DNA of 64,000 nucleotides. It comes from Gammaproteobacteria bacterium (GTDB lineage Bacteria; Pseudomonadota; Gammaproteobacteria; Natronospirales; REEB76). The number at the start of each line of letters is the position of its first letter. Within the stretch, counting starts at the first letter, position 1. Positions 1 to 8,291 of this stretch are shown piece by piece. The position numbers and the translations under genes are program-made. A model generated the notes under the pieces. That model was not told the origin of the DNA, did not search any database, and saw nothing but the letters and a program-made list of their open reading frames with translations. The stretch lies in contig JAGWOR010000004.1 of NCBI GenBank assembly GCA_028870845.1, positions 1 through 64,000 of the forward strand. Direction: 5' to 3'.

Positions 1-150
1 CCGTTCATGACCCATAATTACCATCATTCATATGCCGCCAGCGTGGTTTGCTTTTGGCGTGACACCGACTTAGTATCAAGTTGATCCAGATTGCCGGTCT
101 TACAGGCAATCCGCATCTTGAGAACCTTACAGGGAGTTCCAGAGTTCACG
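1..150. other. Left-edge non-coding stretch
   Basis: No convincing gene is visible before the first hydrolase. An ATG on the minus strand lies at the extreme edge (complement of position 7) but only a few bases of it are in the window and no clear ribosome binding site precedes it, so I do not call it. Confidence 0.4.
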
Positions 151-951
151 ATGCCCGTCAACCCGCGTAATCCCAGAAAACTCCTCGTGGTCCACGGCGT
201 GCAGACCGGAACGGATGCGGATCAGCACCAGGATCAGTTGATCCATGATCTGATCGCCGGCCGTCTGGGCGATCTTAAGCTGGAATATGACGTCGAACTC
301 TACCGCTACGAGAACATCAATGACCGTGCCACTGCACCTTACCAGCGGCTTCTTGAGCTGATTGCAGGGACACCTGCAGGCGCGGTTCTCGCCGGTGAGG
401 CGCTTGACCTGCTTGGCGACGTGGTCATCAGCGTGGCCGATGGCGGACCGGCGCATGAAATCCGCCGGGGGTTGCGTGCGCGCATTCTGTCCGAGTACGC
501 CGCTGGCAACCCAATTTATCTTGTGGCTCACAGCCTGGGTTCGATCTATGCCTTCGACGTGGTCAATGAACTGATGCATACACCAAGTTGCTACCTTCGC
601 CTGGATCGGACGACTTGGCCGGTGCAGGGCCTGGTGACACTGGGTTCACCCATCGGCCTGTCCATGTTCCGTAAGACCCGTCCGGCAGTAAGCGCATTAA
701 CGGGTTCAGGCGGATTTTTCCGCTGGCGTAATTATTGGGACCGAACCGATCCGGTGGTTTCGGGAAGCTTCTACGGCAGGCCGCTGGTTAATTATGTGCG
801 CGCCGAAAGCTATGTCATGTACGGCAACGATACCGGCTGGATCATCCGCGACCGGATCGTGGACACGGGAAAACAGTGGCTGTTCGCGCACACTGGCTAC
901 TGGAATCTGCCGGTTGTGGGCGATGAACTGGTGGAAATGATTGCCAGCTGA
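151..951 (+). CDS. Alpha/beta-fold hydrolase, lipase-like
   Basis: The product of about 266 residues has an early beta strand ending in VVHG and a nucleophile elbow AHSLGS of the GxSxG type, both typical of alpha/beta hydrolases. A later LVTLGSP segment also recalls lipase/esterase and PGAP1-like folds. The substrate is not evident. The ORF track opens at a TTG twenty codons upstream. The ATG at 151 is preferred because AGGGAG lies just upstream and the protein then begins directly before the first strand. There is no signal peptide, so it is probably cytoplasmic. A small lipoprotein gene follows after 16 bases, so the two may be co-transcribed. Assignment to the fold is firm; the function is open. 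Confidence 0.7.
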   Translation: MPVNPRNPRKLLVVHGVQTGTDADQHQDQLIHDLIAGRLGDLKLEYDVELYRYENINDRATAPYQRLLELIAGTPAGAVLAGEALDLLGDVVISVADGGPAHEIRRGLRARILSEYAAGNPIYLVAHSLGSIYAFDVVNELMHTPSCYLRLDRTTWPVQGLVTLGSPIGLSMFRKTRPAVSALTGSGGFFRWRNYWDRTDPVVSGSFYGRPLVNYVRAESYVMYGNDTGWIIRDRIVDTGKQWLFAHTGYWNLPVVGDELVEMIAS

Positions 952-967
952 CTGGGACGTAAGAAAC

Positions 968-1534
968 ATGGTTCGTATATCAACATTGCTTGGTGCCGTT
1001 ATGTTGCTGGTGGCTTGCGCCACCACCACGCTGTATACCAGTCATTTCCAGGCGCAAAACTCTGCGGGGCAAGAACGGGAGTTCGTGATTTACTGGAACC
1101 TTACCAGTTCCGTGTTCACAGGCACCAAGGCCTCGCCGGTGACACTGCTTACCCAATGCAGCTCCCGGGCGATCCAATACGAACAGCAACCGGTGGCTGC
1201 CCAGGGACAAACAACGACGCAGATCGTATTTCGCGGCGAGCCGGGAATGGATACCGCAGCTGATTCCGAAATCCTGCCGCCATCCGGCATCTGTGGGCGG
1301 GTGCTGTCAGCTAACCAGCTGGCGGAACTTCGCGGCCCGAACATTGAGTTCACGATGAGCTGCAAACCGTCAGGCGGTGATCCATTTGCCGTTTTGGACC
1401 ACAGCTATCTTCAGGCCCGCGAGGCGCCGTATGTCGTCAAGGTGAGCGCCACGCGAACCAACGACCTTACGGACGCAACGCCTCGCCGCCCGGACTGCCC
1501 GGTACAAAACCAGCCGCACAAACCACGGAAATGA
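968..1534 (+). CDS. Putative lipoprotein of unknown function
   Basis: Starting at the ATG at 968 the protein has a short basic N-terminus, a hydrophobic stretch and a lipobox LLVAC, predicting signal peptidase II cleavage and lipidation at Cys16. The TTG used by the ORF track would put nine extra residues in front of the signal and overlap the upstream stop codon, so it is rejected. The mature part, about 170 residues, has several cysteines but no family I recognise. It follows the hydrolase gene closely and ends convergently with qmcA. It is most likely anchored in the outer or inner membrane facing the periplasm. Confidence 0.6.
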   Translation: MVRISTLLGAVMLLVACATTTLYTSHFQAQNSAGQEREFVIYWNLTSSVFTGTKASPVTLLTQCSSRAIQYEQQPVAAQGQTTTQIVFRGEPGMDTAADSEILPPSGICGRVLSANQLAELRGPNIEFTMSCKPSGGDPFAVLDHSYLQAREAPYVVKVSATRTNDLTDATPRRPDCPVQNQPHKPRK

Positions 1535-1555
1535 TCGCGGAAGCTCCGGCGAGTC

Positions 1556-2494
1556 TCAGAGTTTGACTCCAGCCTTGGCATTGCCGGCCTGCGACAGCAG
1601 CGTGCCCACCATCGCCGAGACATCCCCCATGTTGGCCGGCACTACCGTGACGGTGGAATTCTTGGCGATCAGCCCCCATTGTTGCACCCACTGCTGGCCC
1701 AGCTGGTAGTGCAGCGCATCGGCGCCACCCTCACCGGCCACGGCTTTACCTATATCGGAAATTGCTTTTGCAGTCGCCGCCGCTACCGTGGCGATAGCCT
1801 GGCCCTGGCCGTCAGCCCGCAAGATGGCCGACTGGCGCTCTCCCTCGGCGTTGTTGATCTGGCTCTGCTTCTGTCCTTCTGACTGGTTGATGGCTTGCTG
1901 ACGGTCGCCCTCGGATTTGGCAATGGCGGCGCGCTTCTGGCGCTCAGCGGTGAGCTGCAGCTCCATGGCTCTCTGGATTTCATCGGGTGGCGTAAGGTTG
2001 CGGATTTCGTAGCGCAGCACTTTCACTCCCCAACTGGTGGCCGCCTGGGTGAGCACATCCACAACGCCCTTGTTTAAGGTATCGCGCTGCGACAGACATT
2101 CGTCCAGCGCCAGCTTGCCCACTTCAGCGCGCATGGTGGTCTGTACCAGTTGCACCACGGCAGTAATCACATTGCTGGTGCCATACGCGGCGTTGCGCGC
2201 ATCCGTAATTTGGTAGTAGAGAACACCATCCACGGACAGACGCGTATTGTCCTTAGTAATGCACACCTGTTCCGGCACGTCCATGGGTATCTCACGCATG
2301 TCGAACCGGTACGATACGCGGTCGAAGAAAGGCACGATGATCTGGATGCCGGAAGTCAGCACGCCGTGAAATTTTCCGAGGCGCTCAACCACCCAAGCCT
2401 GCTGCTGCGGCACGATGCGCACCGCGCGCATGACCATTACCACGGCCCACAAAATGATGAGCAAACTGACGATGGCTGAAATGGAAATACCCAT
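1556..2494 (-). CDS. qmcA: SPFH/band 7 membrane protein, QmcA-like
   Basis: This is a stomatin/prohibitin-type protein of 312 residues. It has one N-terminal membrane helix (about residues 5-25), followed by the SPFH domain beginning RIVPQQQAWVVERLGKF. A long Gln/Glu/Ala-rich coiled-coil region follows (about 180-260; repeats such as KSEGDRQQAINQSEGQKQSQ). Length and order match E. coli QmcA (YbbK). Such proteins assemble into membrane-associated cages linked to FtsH-type quality control and membrane organisation. A good SD (GGAGCAG) precedes the ATG. The NfeD gene lies immediately upstream on the same strand, the classical SPFH-NfeD pairing. Confidence 0.9.
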   Translation of the reverse strand: MGISISAIVSLLIILWAVVMVMRAVRIVPQQQAWVVERLGKFHGVLTSGIQIIVPFFDRVSYRFDMREIPMDVPEQVCITKDNTRLSVDGVLYYQITDARNAAYGTSNVITAVVQLVQTTMRAEVGKLALDECLSQRDTLNKGVVDVLTQAATSWGVKVLRYEIRNLTPPDEIQRAMELQLTAERQKRAAIAKSEGDRQQAINQSEGQKQSQINNAEGERQSAILRADGQGQAIATVAAATAKAISDIGKAVAGEGGADALHYQLGQQWVQQWGLIAKNSTVTVVPANMGDVSAMVGTLLSQAGNAKAGVKL

Positions 2495-2530
2495 GAACTG
2501 CTCCTTTTTTAAATAGTGTAATTAGTTCAT

Positions 2531-2962
2531 TCAATCAATGGCCTTGATGTGCAGCCGCGAACCTTCTCGCGCCACTACTTGGGCGCGCGCACCCAGTTTA
2601 GGTTGGCCATCGCCTTCCCATACCGCCTCCCACAATGAGTCACGGTACTTGACCTTGAGGTTGCCGTTGCTGTCTTCAGCCACGGTCACTTGTGCCCCCT
2701 TGTCCATATCGTCCAGGGAACTGTTATTGCGGCTCATCTGCATGCGTCTGCGCAACAGATGCGCCAACGGCAGTGCAATAACCGCCGCCAAGGCAAACAC
2801 GATTGCCGCCTGCCACCAGTCCGGAGAATACACCCAGCTGTACAGCGCCGTGACCAATGCCGCAAAAGATAATCCGGCAAGATAAAAAGTGAGTGTGGCC
2901 ATTTCCGTGACCGCGAGTATGATGCCCACCGCCAGGAAGGTCAGTGAAATCCAGTGATCCAT
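2531..2962 (-). CDS. NfeD family membrane protein, YbbJ-like
   Basis: The 143-residue protein has three to four hydrophobic segments in its first 80 residues and a C-terminal OB-fold (about 85-143) ending RAQVVAREGSRLHIKA, as in short NfeD proteins such as YbbJ. I moved the start to the ATG at 2962. GGGGGAA precedes it and MDHWISL begins the first membrane helix, whereas the longer ORF adds 36 non-hydrophobic residues. It partners the SPFH protein QmcA encoded directly downstream, and together they form a membrane microdomain or protease-associated complex. Confidence 0.85.
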   Translation of the reverse strand: MDHWISLTFLAVGIILAVTEMATLTFYLAGLSFAALVTALYSWVYSPDWWQAAIVFALAAVIALPLAHLLRRRMQMSRNNSSLDDMDKGAQVTVAEDSNGNLKVKYRDSLWEAVWEGDGQPKLGARAQVVAREGSRLHIKAID

Positions 2963-3090
2963 GTATTTCCCCCGGAATAATTGCTTGTACTCTAGTGCTT
3001 CATCATACCGCGCCGGATTGAATGTGGGTGAACCCCAAGTCCTGGCAGCGACCGCGTGCATTCCTGGCATGCACCGCCATCACCCCAAGG

Positions 3091-3789
3091 TCACTGGAAT
3101 TCCACCCTGAAGATCAGGCTCACGCCACGGACAGCACCGCCAAGCGCATACATGCCGAGTGATTGGCTGTTGTTCATGTAATACATGAACCCAATATACC
3201 CACCGGTGGAACGCACGGCGGAAAAATCCAGTTTCTGGTTAATGCTGCCGCTATCGGTTTCGGTGCCGCTGATATTCTGGTAATAACCACCCAATCCAAG
3301 CCGCCAAGGACCGTAATGCAATAACGGCCCGATTCCGAAATATGAGGTGTACCAGGTTAGATCCGCCTGCTGGTTTGGCTGCTGGTTGTTGCTGGTATAG
3401 CTCATGTCATGCCAGGTATAACCGGCATGCATGTCCAGATTCCAATAGTCGTTGAGTTCTGGCCGCCAGTCGAAATACAGCCCGGCAAACGGGCCGTAAC
3501 CGTCGGCCAGGGTGTTCAAGCTGGGATTGTTCATGCCGGTGGTCTGGTACCCAGCCAACAGCCCAAAACCGACACTCTCCGAAACCGGCTGTACAAACGT
3601 CATCCCGTAGTAATTCACATCCGCCTGGTAATTACCGCCGGGGTAGGCAAAATCCGTGCGGTAATGGCCGATATCCACCGAGGCGCTGACACCGGCGAGG
3701 GTCTGCGTATCGTCAGCAAAAGCACTGCCTGTACCCGAGATCAGGACGGGCAATAACCAGAGTACTGTCCATGGCTTTATTTGCATCAT
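3091..3789 (-). CDS. Outer-membrane beta-barrel protein, unknown
   Basis: The protein of 232 residues has a clear Sec signal peptide (about 1-25, cleaved after SAFA). The mature part is rich in Tyr, Trp and Gly, with alternating strands such as LTWYTSYFGIGPLLHYGPWRL and ending FRVEFQ. This pattern fits a small eight-stranded outer-membrane barrel, although the final residue is Gln rather than the usual Phe. No specific family or ligand can be assigned. It is divergent from the secreted protein gene at 3849, and the 59 bases between them must hold both promoters. Confidence 0.6.
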   Translation of the reverse strand: MMQIKPWTVLWLLPVLISGTGSAFADDTQTLAGVSASVDIGHYRTDFAYPGGNYQADVNYYGMTFVQPVSESVGFGLLAGYQTTGMNNPSLNTLADGYGPFAGLYFDWRPELNDYWNLDMHAGYTWHDMSYTSNNQQPNQQADLTWYTSYFGIGPLLHYGPWRLGLGGYYQNISGTETDSGSINQKLDFSAVRSTGGYIGFMYYMNNSQSLGMYALGGAVRGVSLIFRVEFQ

Positions 3790-3848
3790 TGGAGTTGCAA
3801 GTTTAAGCTGAATTCAGTCGCGCACGAATGCCGTAGCATAAAAAAATA

Positions 3849-4676
3849 ATGTATCGCTTACTCTGGTTGCTGGCATTGACATCAACCGCTGCATTGTCAG
3901 CAATGCCTTATGCCACAGTCACGTATGACAAATTGCATGATATGCAACAGAAGTCTGTGGATACAGGAAAGGGCCTGGACCACATCGATATTTCGTTGCA
4001 TGTAACATCAACGTTATGCGGCGTAACGGCTGCTGATATACACCTGCAGATGCAGTCTGCAGGCAAGCCTCCCGTCAATTTGGCATTGACTGAAGATGGC
4101 GGTTTCAAACTACCTATGGATCCGGGCTTGTACAAGGATAACCCGACGATAGTATCAAACCAGCCAAAGCACAGCCTGCAAATAAGTGCCTCCATCAACT
4201 TCCTGCCGCCTGCGGCTGGAACCAGCGACTATCGTACGCTCATTGCTGACGTCGCCCAGATCAACACCCTGATCCACCGGGAAGCCGGCATGCTTTCCTG
4301 GTTCGCACCGAAAGTTAAGGGTCTTATATTTGTGTTCAGCGATAAGACTGCCATGCTTACGATCCACACATCCAACGGCAATACAGTAACGCATGCCAAG
4401 TCCAGTCCTTATCCGTTCATACCAAATGATGACAGCATAATCCAGGTTATATATGACAAAGATCTCTATACCAGCAATCCTGTAGTTGACCTGAAGGTTG
4501 CACCAATTGGCGTCATACCATTGATGGATCCAGACGTGATGAAAAAGATGTCCGCAGCTAGGGACGAAAAGAAATGCAAACCAAATACCGGGCAAAATAA
4601 ATTGGACCCGGCATCACATGCCAATCAGTCCCACGTGGAACAGGATCAGCCGGGATATAGAAACTTAATGTCCTAA
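3849..4676 (+). CDS. Secreted protein of unknown function (possibly DUF2987-like)
   Basis: A signal peptide (about 1-18, ALSA) leads into a 257-residue mature protein beginning with a Tyr/Lys/Asp-rich segment. The first half recalls DUF2987-type periplasmic proteins, but that is an impression, not an alignment. The C-terminal 50 residues are hydrophilic and look disordered (KKCKPNTGQNKLDPASHANQ). Base composition here is more AT-rich than in neighbouring genes. Its stop codon overlaps by four bases with the end of the convergent gene at 4673. Confidence 0.55.
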   Translation: MYRLLWLLALTSTAALSAMPYATVTYDKLHDMQQKSVDTGKGLDHIDISLHVTSTLCGVTAADIHLQMQSAGKPPVNLALTEDGGFKLPMDPGLYKDNPTIVSNQPKHSLQISASINFLPPAAGTSDYRTLIADVAQINTLIHREAGMLSWFAPKVKGLIFVFSDKTAMLTIHTSNGNTVTHAKSSPYPFIPNDDSIIQVIYDKDLYTSNPVVDLKVAPIGVIPLMDPDVMKKMSAARDEKKCKPNTGQNKLDPASHANQSHVEQDQPGYRNLMS

Positions 4677-5332
4677 TGCTGGTCGATAAAACGCAGTTTT
4701 GCGGGGTGGTCGAGACGATAGAAGCGCCGCAATTCTCGCACCAGGCCGGAATCAGGCAGGACACTGTAACGCCGCGACAGACTGCGGCAGTAGACCGCGG
4801 CGCTGCGGCTGGCGTCCAGATAGCGCTGCACGAGTTCCCCGCTTAAGCCCGGTTGCAGCAGGGTGTGCTCGAACAGCAACGCATGAATATCCGGCAGACC
4901 GGTGGATCCCTGGGCTGCAGCCAGATGCGCCGTCAGGACGTATTTATCCACTTCCGCCTGCAGCTCCAGTTCGACACCGCGCACGCCGCGGTCGTGGCGG
5001 GCATTCCACGCCAGGTACATAAAATGGCTGACGCCCTCCAGTGCCGTCCACAGGTCTTCGAGTTGCGCCAGGTTGAGTTCAGTAAACGGCGTCCCGGCAT
5101 CCAGGCGCGCCAGCACCCCCGCATCCACATACAGGGAGCAAGCAAGCTCTTCCGGGGTTTCCCGGATCAGCAGTTTTTCCGTGGTGTGACGGTAGGTCTC
5201 GCCTTCCAGCCTGCGCGCCAGTTGCTCATCGCTGATCAGGAAGTCCTCAACCCTGCACGCCAGATCCAGCTCATAGAGATTGGCAAGATATTCCTGCAAT
5301 CCGCACAGCGTGGTAACCGGTGCCGCTGGCAT
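4673..5332 (-). CDS. Conserved-looking hypothetical protein, second gene of a pair
   Basis: About 219 residues, largely alpha-helical, without signal peptide or membrane segment. I place the start at the ATG at 5332 (MPAAPVTTL), five bases after the upstream stop codon, because the longer ORF would overlap the upstream gene by almost 100 bases. A central part LEGVSHFMYLAWNARHDRGVRGVELELQAEVDK is acidic and aromatic. No family is recognised. Tight spacing shows translational coupling to the gene at 5338, so the two probably act together. Confidence 0.55.
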   Translation of the reverse strand: MPAAPVTTLCGLQEYLANLYELDLACRVEDFLISDEQLARRLEGETYRHTTEKLLIRETPEELACSLYVDAGVLARLDAGTPFTELNLAQLEDLWTALEGVSHFMYLAWNARHDRGVRGVELELQAEVDKYVLTAHLAAAQGSTGLPDIHALLFEHTLLQPGLSGELVQRYLDASRSAAVYCRSLSRRYSVLPDSGLVRELRRFYRLDHPAKLRFIDQH

Positions 5333-5337
5333 AAGGC

Positions 5338-5958
5338 TCAATGCATGTAGCGTACGCGAACACTTTCTGACGGCTGCACGCCCAGCTCCCGCAGTTTGTC
5401 GGCGGCGCGGCGGCTGCCGGTGCGCACCCACAGCTCATACAATCTGAAAATATCCTGCTCCCCGCTCACCTTGGCCTGCTGTGCCACCTCATTCAGCACA
5501 TCCACGAACTCGCTGAATTTACGCGCCAGTTCGATGAATACTGCATTCAGGGCGTTCTCGCGCAGTGTGCGGGCCGGCATCTCAGCCAGCGAGCCGTAAG
5601 CCGCTTCCCCCATGCGGCTGTAGTAATCCACATCCACCGATTTGTGGCTGAGGCTGTCAGCGAAAAAACCGGCGATGAACAGCGCCACGTCTCCAAGACG
5701 CTGCAGGATCTGTTGGCGCAATTCCAGCGAAGAGGCCTCGAATGCGTCAGTCAGCATACGAGCCAAAGGCCTCAGTCCGTAACCACCATTGTGGGTGTAT
5801 TCATACAGATTCTCGGAACGTGCGAAATCCGTTGCCAGGCGCACCATGTAATGCTCGGTATGCGCTTCGGCGGCCACATGCCGCTTTTCCAATGCGCCGC
5901 CAATGGATTGCCGGAACCAATCCTCCAGACTACTGACGGCAACCACACTGTCACCCAT
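5338..5958 (-). CDS. Hypothetical helical protein, first gene of a pair
   Basis: A predicted soluble, helix-rich protein of 206 residues containing RHVAAEAHTEHYMVRLATDFARSENL and a Tyr-rich YYSRMGEAAYGSLAEM segment. I choose the ATG at 5958, with GAGGTG five bases upstream, over the GTG two codons earlier. No domain is recognised. It is the promoter-proximal member of a two-gene operon with the gene ending at 4673. The pair stands alone between a SemiSWEET gene and the secreted protein gene, so context gives no function. Confidence 0.55.
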   Translation of the reverse strand: MGDSVVAVSSLEDWFRQSIGGALEKRHVAAEAHTEHYMVRLATDFARSENLYEYTHNGGYGLRPLARMLTDAFEASSLELRQQILQRLGDVALFIAGFFADSLSHKSVDVDYYSRMGEAAYGSLAEMPARTLRENALNAVFIELARKFSEFVDVLNEVAQQAKVSGEQDIFRLYELWVRTGSRRAADKLRELGVQPSESVRVRYMH

Positions 5959-6124
5959 GCTCACACCTCACGCAATCGATGCAGGATACGCCGGTATCCG
6001 TTTCTTACTCTGAGCTTAGACGTGATTCCAAATTTTTCAATCCGCGCTACATCAGGGAATAACTGCTATTATCATCCCGATATCTGGCCACAGGCGTTTG
6101 GCAGTCAGTGTCAAAGATTGCCAA

Positions 6125-6379
6125 TCATCCATAACGCAGTTTTAACACCACTACAATCAGCGCCAGCACCAGCGTTACTCCATTGGCGAGTGTCACAGGC
6201 AAATCGTGACTCAAGAGACCGTAGACCAGCCACAGACTGATACCGATGGTAAACAGAAAGTACATACCCAGGGAGATGCTGCGGGTGTCACGCGTGCGCA
6301 GGGAACGATACACCTGCGGCAAAAAAGAAATGGTGGTAAGGGTGGCGGCTGCCAGGCCAATGAAAAGCTCAAGACTCAT
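6125..6379 (-). CDS. SemiSWEET family transporter
   Basis: An 84-residue, three-helix membrane protein with the conserved FLPQV (PQ) motif in the first helix region and TRSISLGMY in the loop, diagnostic of bacterial SemiSWEETs. These work as homodimers and facilitate sugar or other small-solute diffusion. The start codon overlaps the stop of the symporter gene (ATGA), so translation is coupled and the operon is DUF3311 protein, symporter, SemiSWEET. Its substrate here is unknown, and the coupling to a monocarboxylate-type symporter hints that it may not be a sugar. Confidence 0.85.
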   Translation of the reverse strand: MSLELFIGLAAATLTTISFLPQVYRSLRTRDTRSISLGMYFLFTIGISLWLVYGLLSHDLPVTLANGVTLVLALIVVVLKLRYG

Positions 6380-7923
6380 TCAGTGTCGTACTCATAATCC
6401 GTGGATATGGTTTGATCGAGACCCTCGGGTGACTTTAAGGCCCGCAGGATCAATGTCAGGAAGATCGCGATACCGATATTGACTGGCAGGGAATACAGCG
6501 CCGCATACCCCGGCACCGTCAGATCACCCACATGCAATGGATAGATGGAAGTCTTGAAATGCTGCGCTGCCACCATGCCGGTGCCCAACAGCATGCCTGC
6601 AAGCCAGCCCAATACCAGCGCCCAGCGGTGCAGCCAGCGCGTATACAGGCCGATGACCACCGCCGGCAGCGTCTGGATGATCCACACGCCGCCCAGCAGC
6701 TGCAGCTGGATGGCATATTTGCCGGGCAGAACCAATACAAAGGCCAGGGCGCCCAGCTTCACTACCAGCGATACAAGCTTGGCCGTGCCGGCCTCCTGGG
6801 CCGGAGTAGCGCCGGGCTTGAGATATTCCTTGTAGATGTTGCGCGTGAATAGATTGGATGCGGCGATGGACATGATGGCCGCCGGCACCAGCGCGCCGAT
6901 GGCGATGGTCGCGAATCCGACGCCCGCAAACCAGGCGGGGAACGAATGCAGCAGCAGTGCGGGCACGGCAAAATCCGCGCCGTATTGCTTGAACCAGCCA
7001 CTGAAGGCGGGATCATGCTGCACTCCGGAGGCGACCGCCACATAACCCAGGAACGCAATCAGTGCCAGCACCAGTGAGTAGGCCGGCAGCAATGCCATGT
7101 TGCGCTTGATGATTTTGCGGCCGCTGGCACTCAGCAAGCCGTTGACAGCATGTGGATACAGAAAAAGGGCAAAAGATGAACCCAGTGCGAGTGTGACATA
7201 TGCGCTATACACACCGATATTTCCGCCGGCTGGCGGCTTGAGCAGCAGTTTTTCCCTGGGGATGGCGGCGAAGATATGCCCGTACCCGCCTAACTGAATG
7301 GGAATGACGATTACCGCCGCGATGATAACGATGTACACCAGCAAATCCTTCACCACGGCGATCAACGCCGGCGCCCGCAGGCCACTGGTGTAGGTAAAAG
7401 CCGCGAGAATTACAAAGGCGATGATCAAAGGCAGGTCGCCCACCAGACCGGTGCTGGTGAAACCCATGGCAGCGATTACCACCTGAATGCCCAGCAGTTG
7501 CAGGGCGATATAGGGCATGGTTGCGAGGATGCCGGTGATGGCCACCACCAGTGCCAGCAGGCCGCTGTCGTAGCGGCCGCGCACGAAATCCGAGGCCGTC
7601 ACATAGCCGTGTTTGTGGGACACGGACCACAGGCGCGGAAATATCACGTACACGAACGGGTACACCATCAGGGTATAAGGCAGCGCGAAAAATCCGATGG
7701 CACCGGCACCGAATACCAGGGCCGGCACCGCGATAAAGGTATAGGCGGTATACATGTCGCCGCCCAGCAGGAACCAGGTGACCACAGTGCCAAAGCGGCG
7801 TCCTGCCAGACCCCATTCATTGATGTGGTTGAGATCAGCGCGCCGCCAGCGGGCCGCGACAAAACCCACCACCGTCACCAGGGCGAACAACAGGATAAAT
7901 ACGATAAGTGCCGGCCAGTTCAT
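6376..7923 (-). CDS. Sodium:solute symporter, monocarboxylate (MctP) type
   Basis: The 515-residue protein has about thirteen membrane helices and the SSS-family features GLAGRRFG and FLLGGDMYTAYTF near the N-terminus. This head matches MctP-like transporters, which take up lactate, pyruvate or short-chain monocarboxylates with sodium or protons. GGGGAA precedes the ATG. A 63-residue DUF3311 protein is encoded directly upstream, a pairing frequently seen with this symporter class. The exact substrate cannot be read from the sequence. Confidence 0.85.
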   Translation of the reverse strand: MNWPALIVFILLFALVTVVGFVAARWRRADLNHINEWGLAGRRFGTVVTWFLLGGDMYTAYTFIAVPALVFGAGAIGFFALPYTLMVYPFVYVIFPRLWSVSHKHGYVTASDFVRGRYDSGLLALVVAITGILATMPYIALQLLGIQVVIAAMGFTSTGLVGDLPLIIAFVILAAFTYTSGLRAPALIAVVKDLLVYIVIIAAVIVIPIQLGGYGHIFAAIPREKLLLKPPAGGNIGVYSAYVTLALGSSFALFLYPHAVNGLLSASGRKIIKRNMALLPAYSLVLALIAFLGYVAVASGVQHDPAFSGWFKQYGADFAVPALLLHSFPAWFAGVGFATIAIGALVPAAIMSIAASNLFTRNIYKEYLKPGATPAQEAGTAKLVSLVVKLGALAFVLVLPGKYAIQLQLLGGVWIIQTLPAVVIGLYTRWLHRWALVLGWLAGMLLGTGMVAAQHFKTSIYPLHVGDLTVPGYAALYSLPVNIGIAIFLTLILRALKSPEGLDQTISTDYEYDTE

Positions 7924-7948
7924 GCCGTTCCCCGCTGCTTGTTGTGAT

Positions 7949-8140
7949 TCAGACTTTGCTCAGATAGGCGGCGGCCGTAATGATGGCCGTGACGATGATC
8001 CACACGAACTGAAACCAGTAAAAAAACGGGATGCCGAACAACGCCGGTTCCACGCGGTTATACAAAGCCACCCACAGCACTCCGCCGTAAGGAATGGCGA
8101 ACAGGACCACATACCAGCAGGCGCGTTTGAGACGGCTCAT
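7949..8140 (-). CDS. DUF3311 family small membrane protein
   Basis: A 63-residue protein with two hydrophobic helices (about 8-28 and 38-60) and the PYGGVLWVALYNRVEPALFGIPFFYWFQFVWI pattern of DUF3311. It is encoded 25 bases upstream of the symporter gene and preceded by GGGAG. DUF3311 genes typically sit beside sodium:solute symporters, so it is probably an accessory subunit or folding partner. Its start faces the kef-like gene divergently, across about 150 bases that must contain both promoters. Confidence 0.85.
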   Translation of the reverse strand: MSRLKRACWYVVLFAIPYGGVLWVALYNRVEPALFGIPFFYWFQFVWIIVTAIITAAAYLSKV

Positions 8141-8291
8141 TCAAGCACTCCCATTAAGCACGGCTTTGATAAAGGTAACGGCTTGCCAGTCAAAGTCAAG
8201 ATAACCGGCCACGAGTACCGCCCAGTTACCGGACTCGCGCATTCTGGATTCATCAAGTACTGTAGAGCGGGTTTTACCGCCGGAGAGCGTC

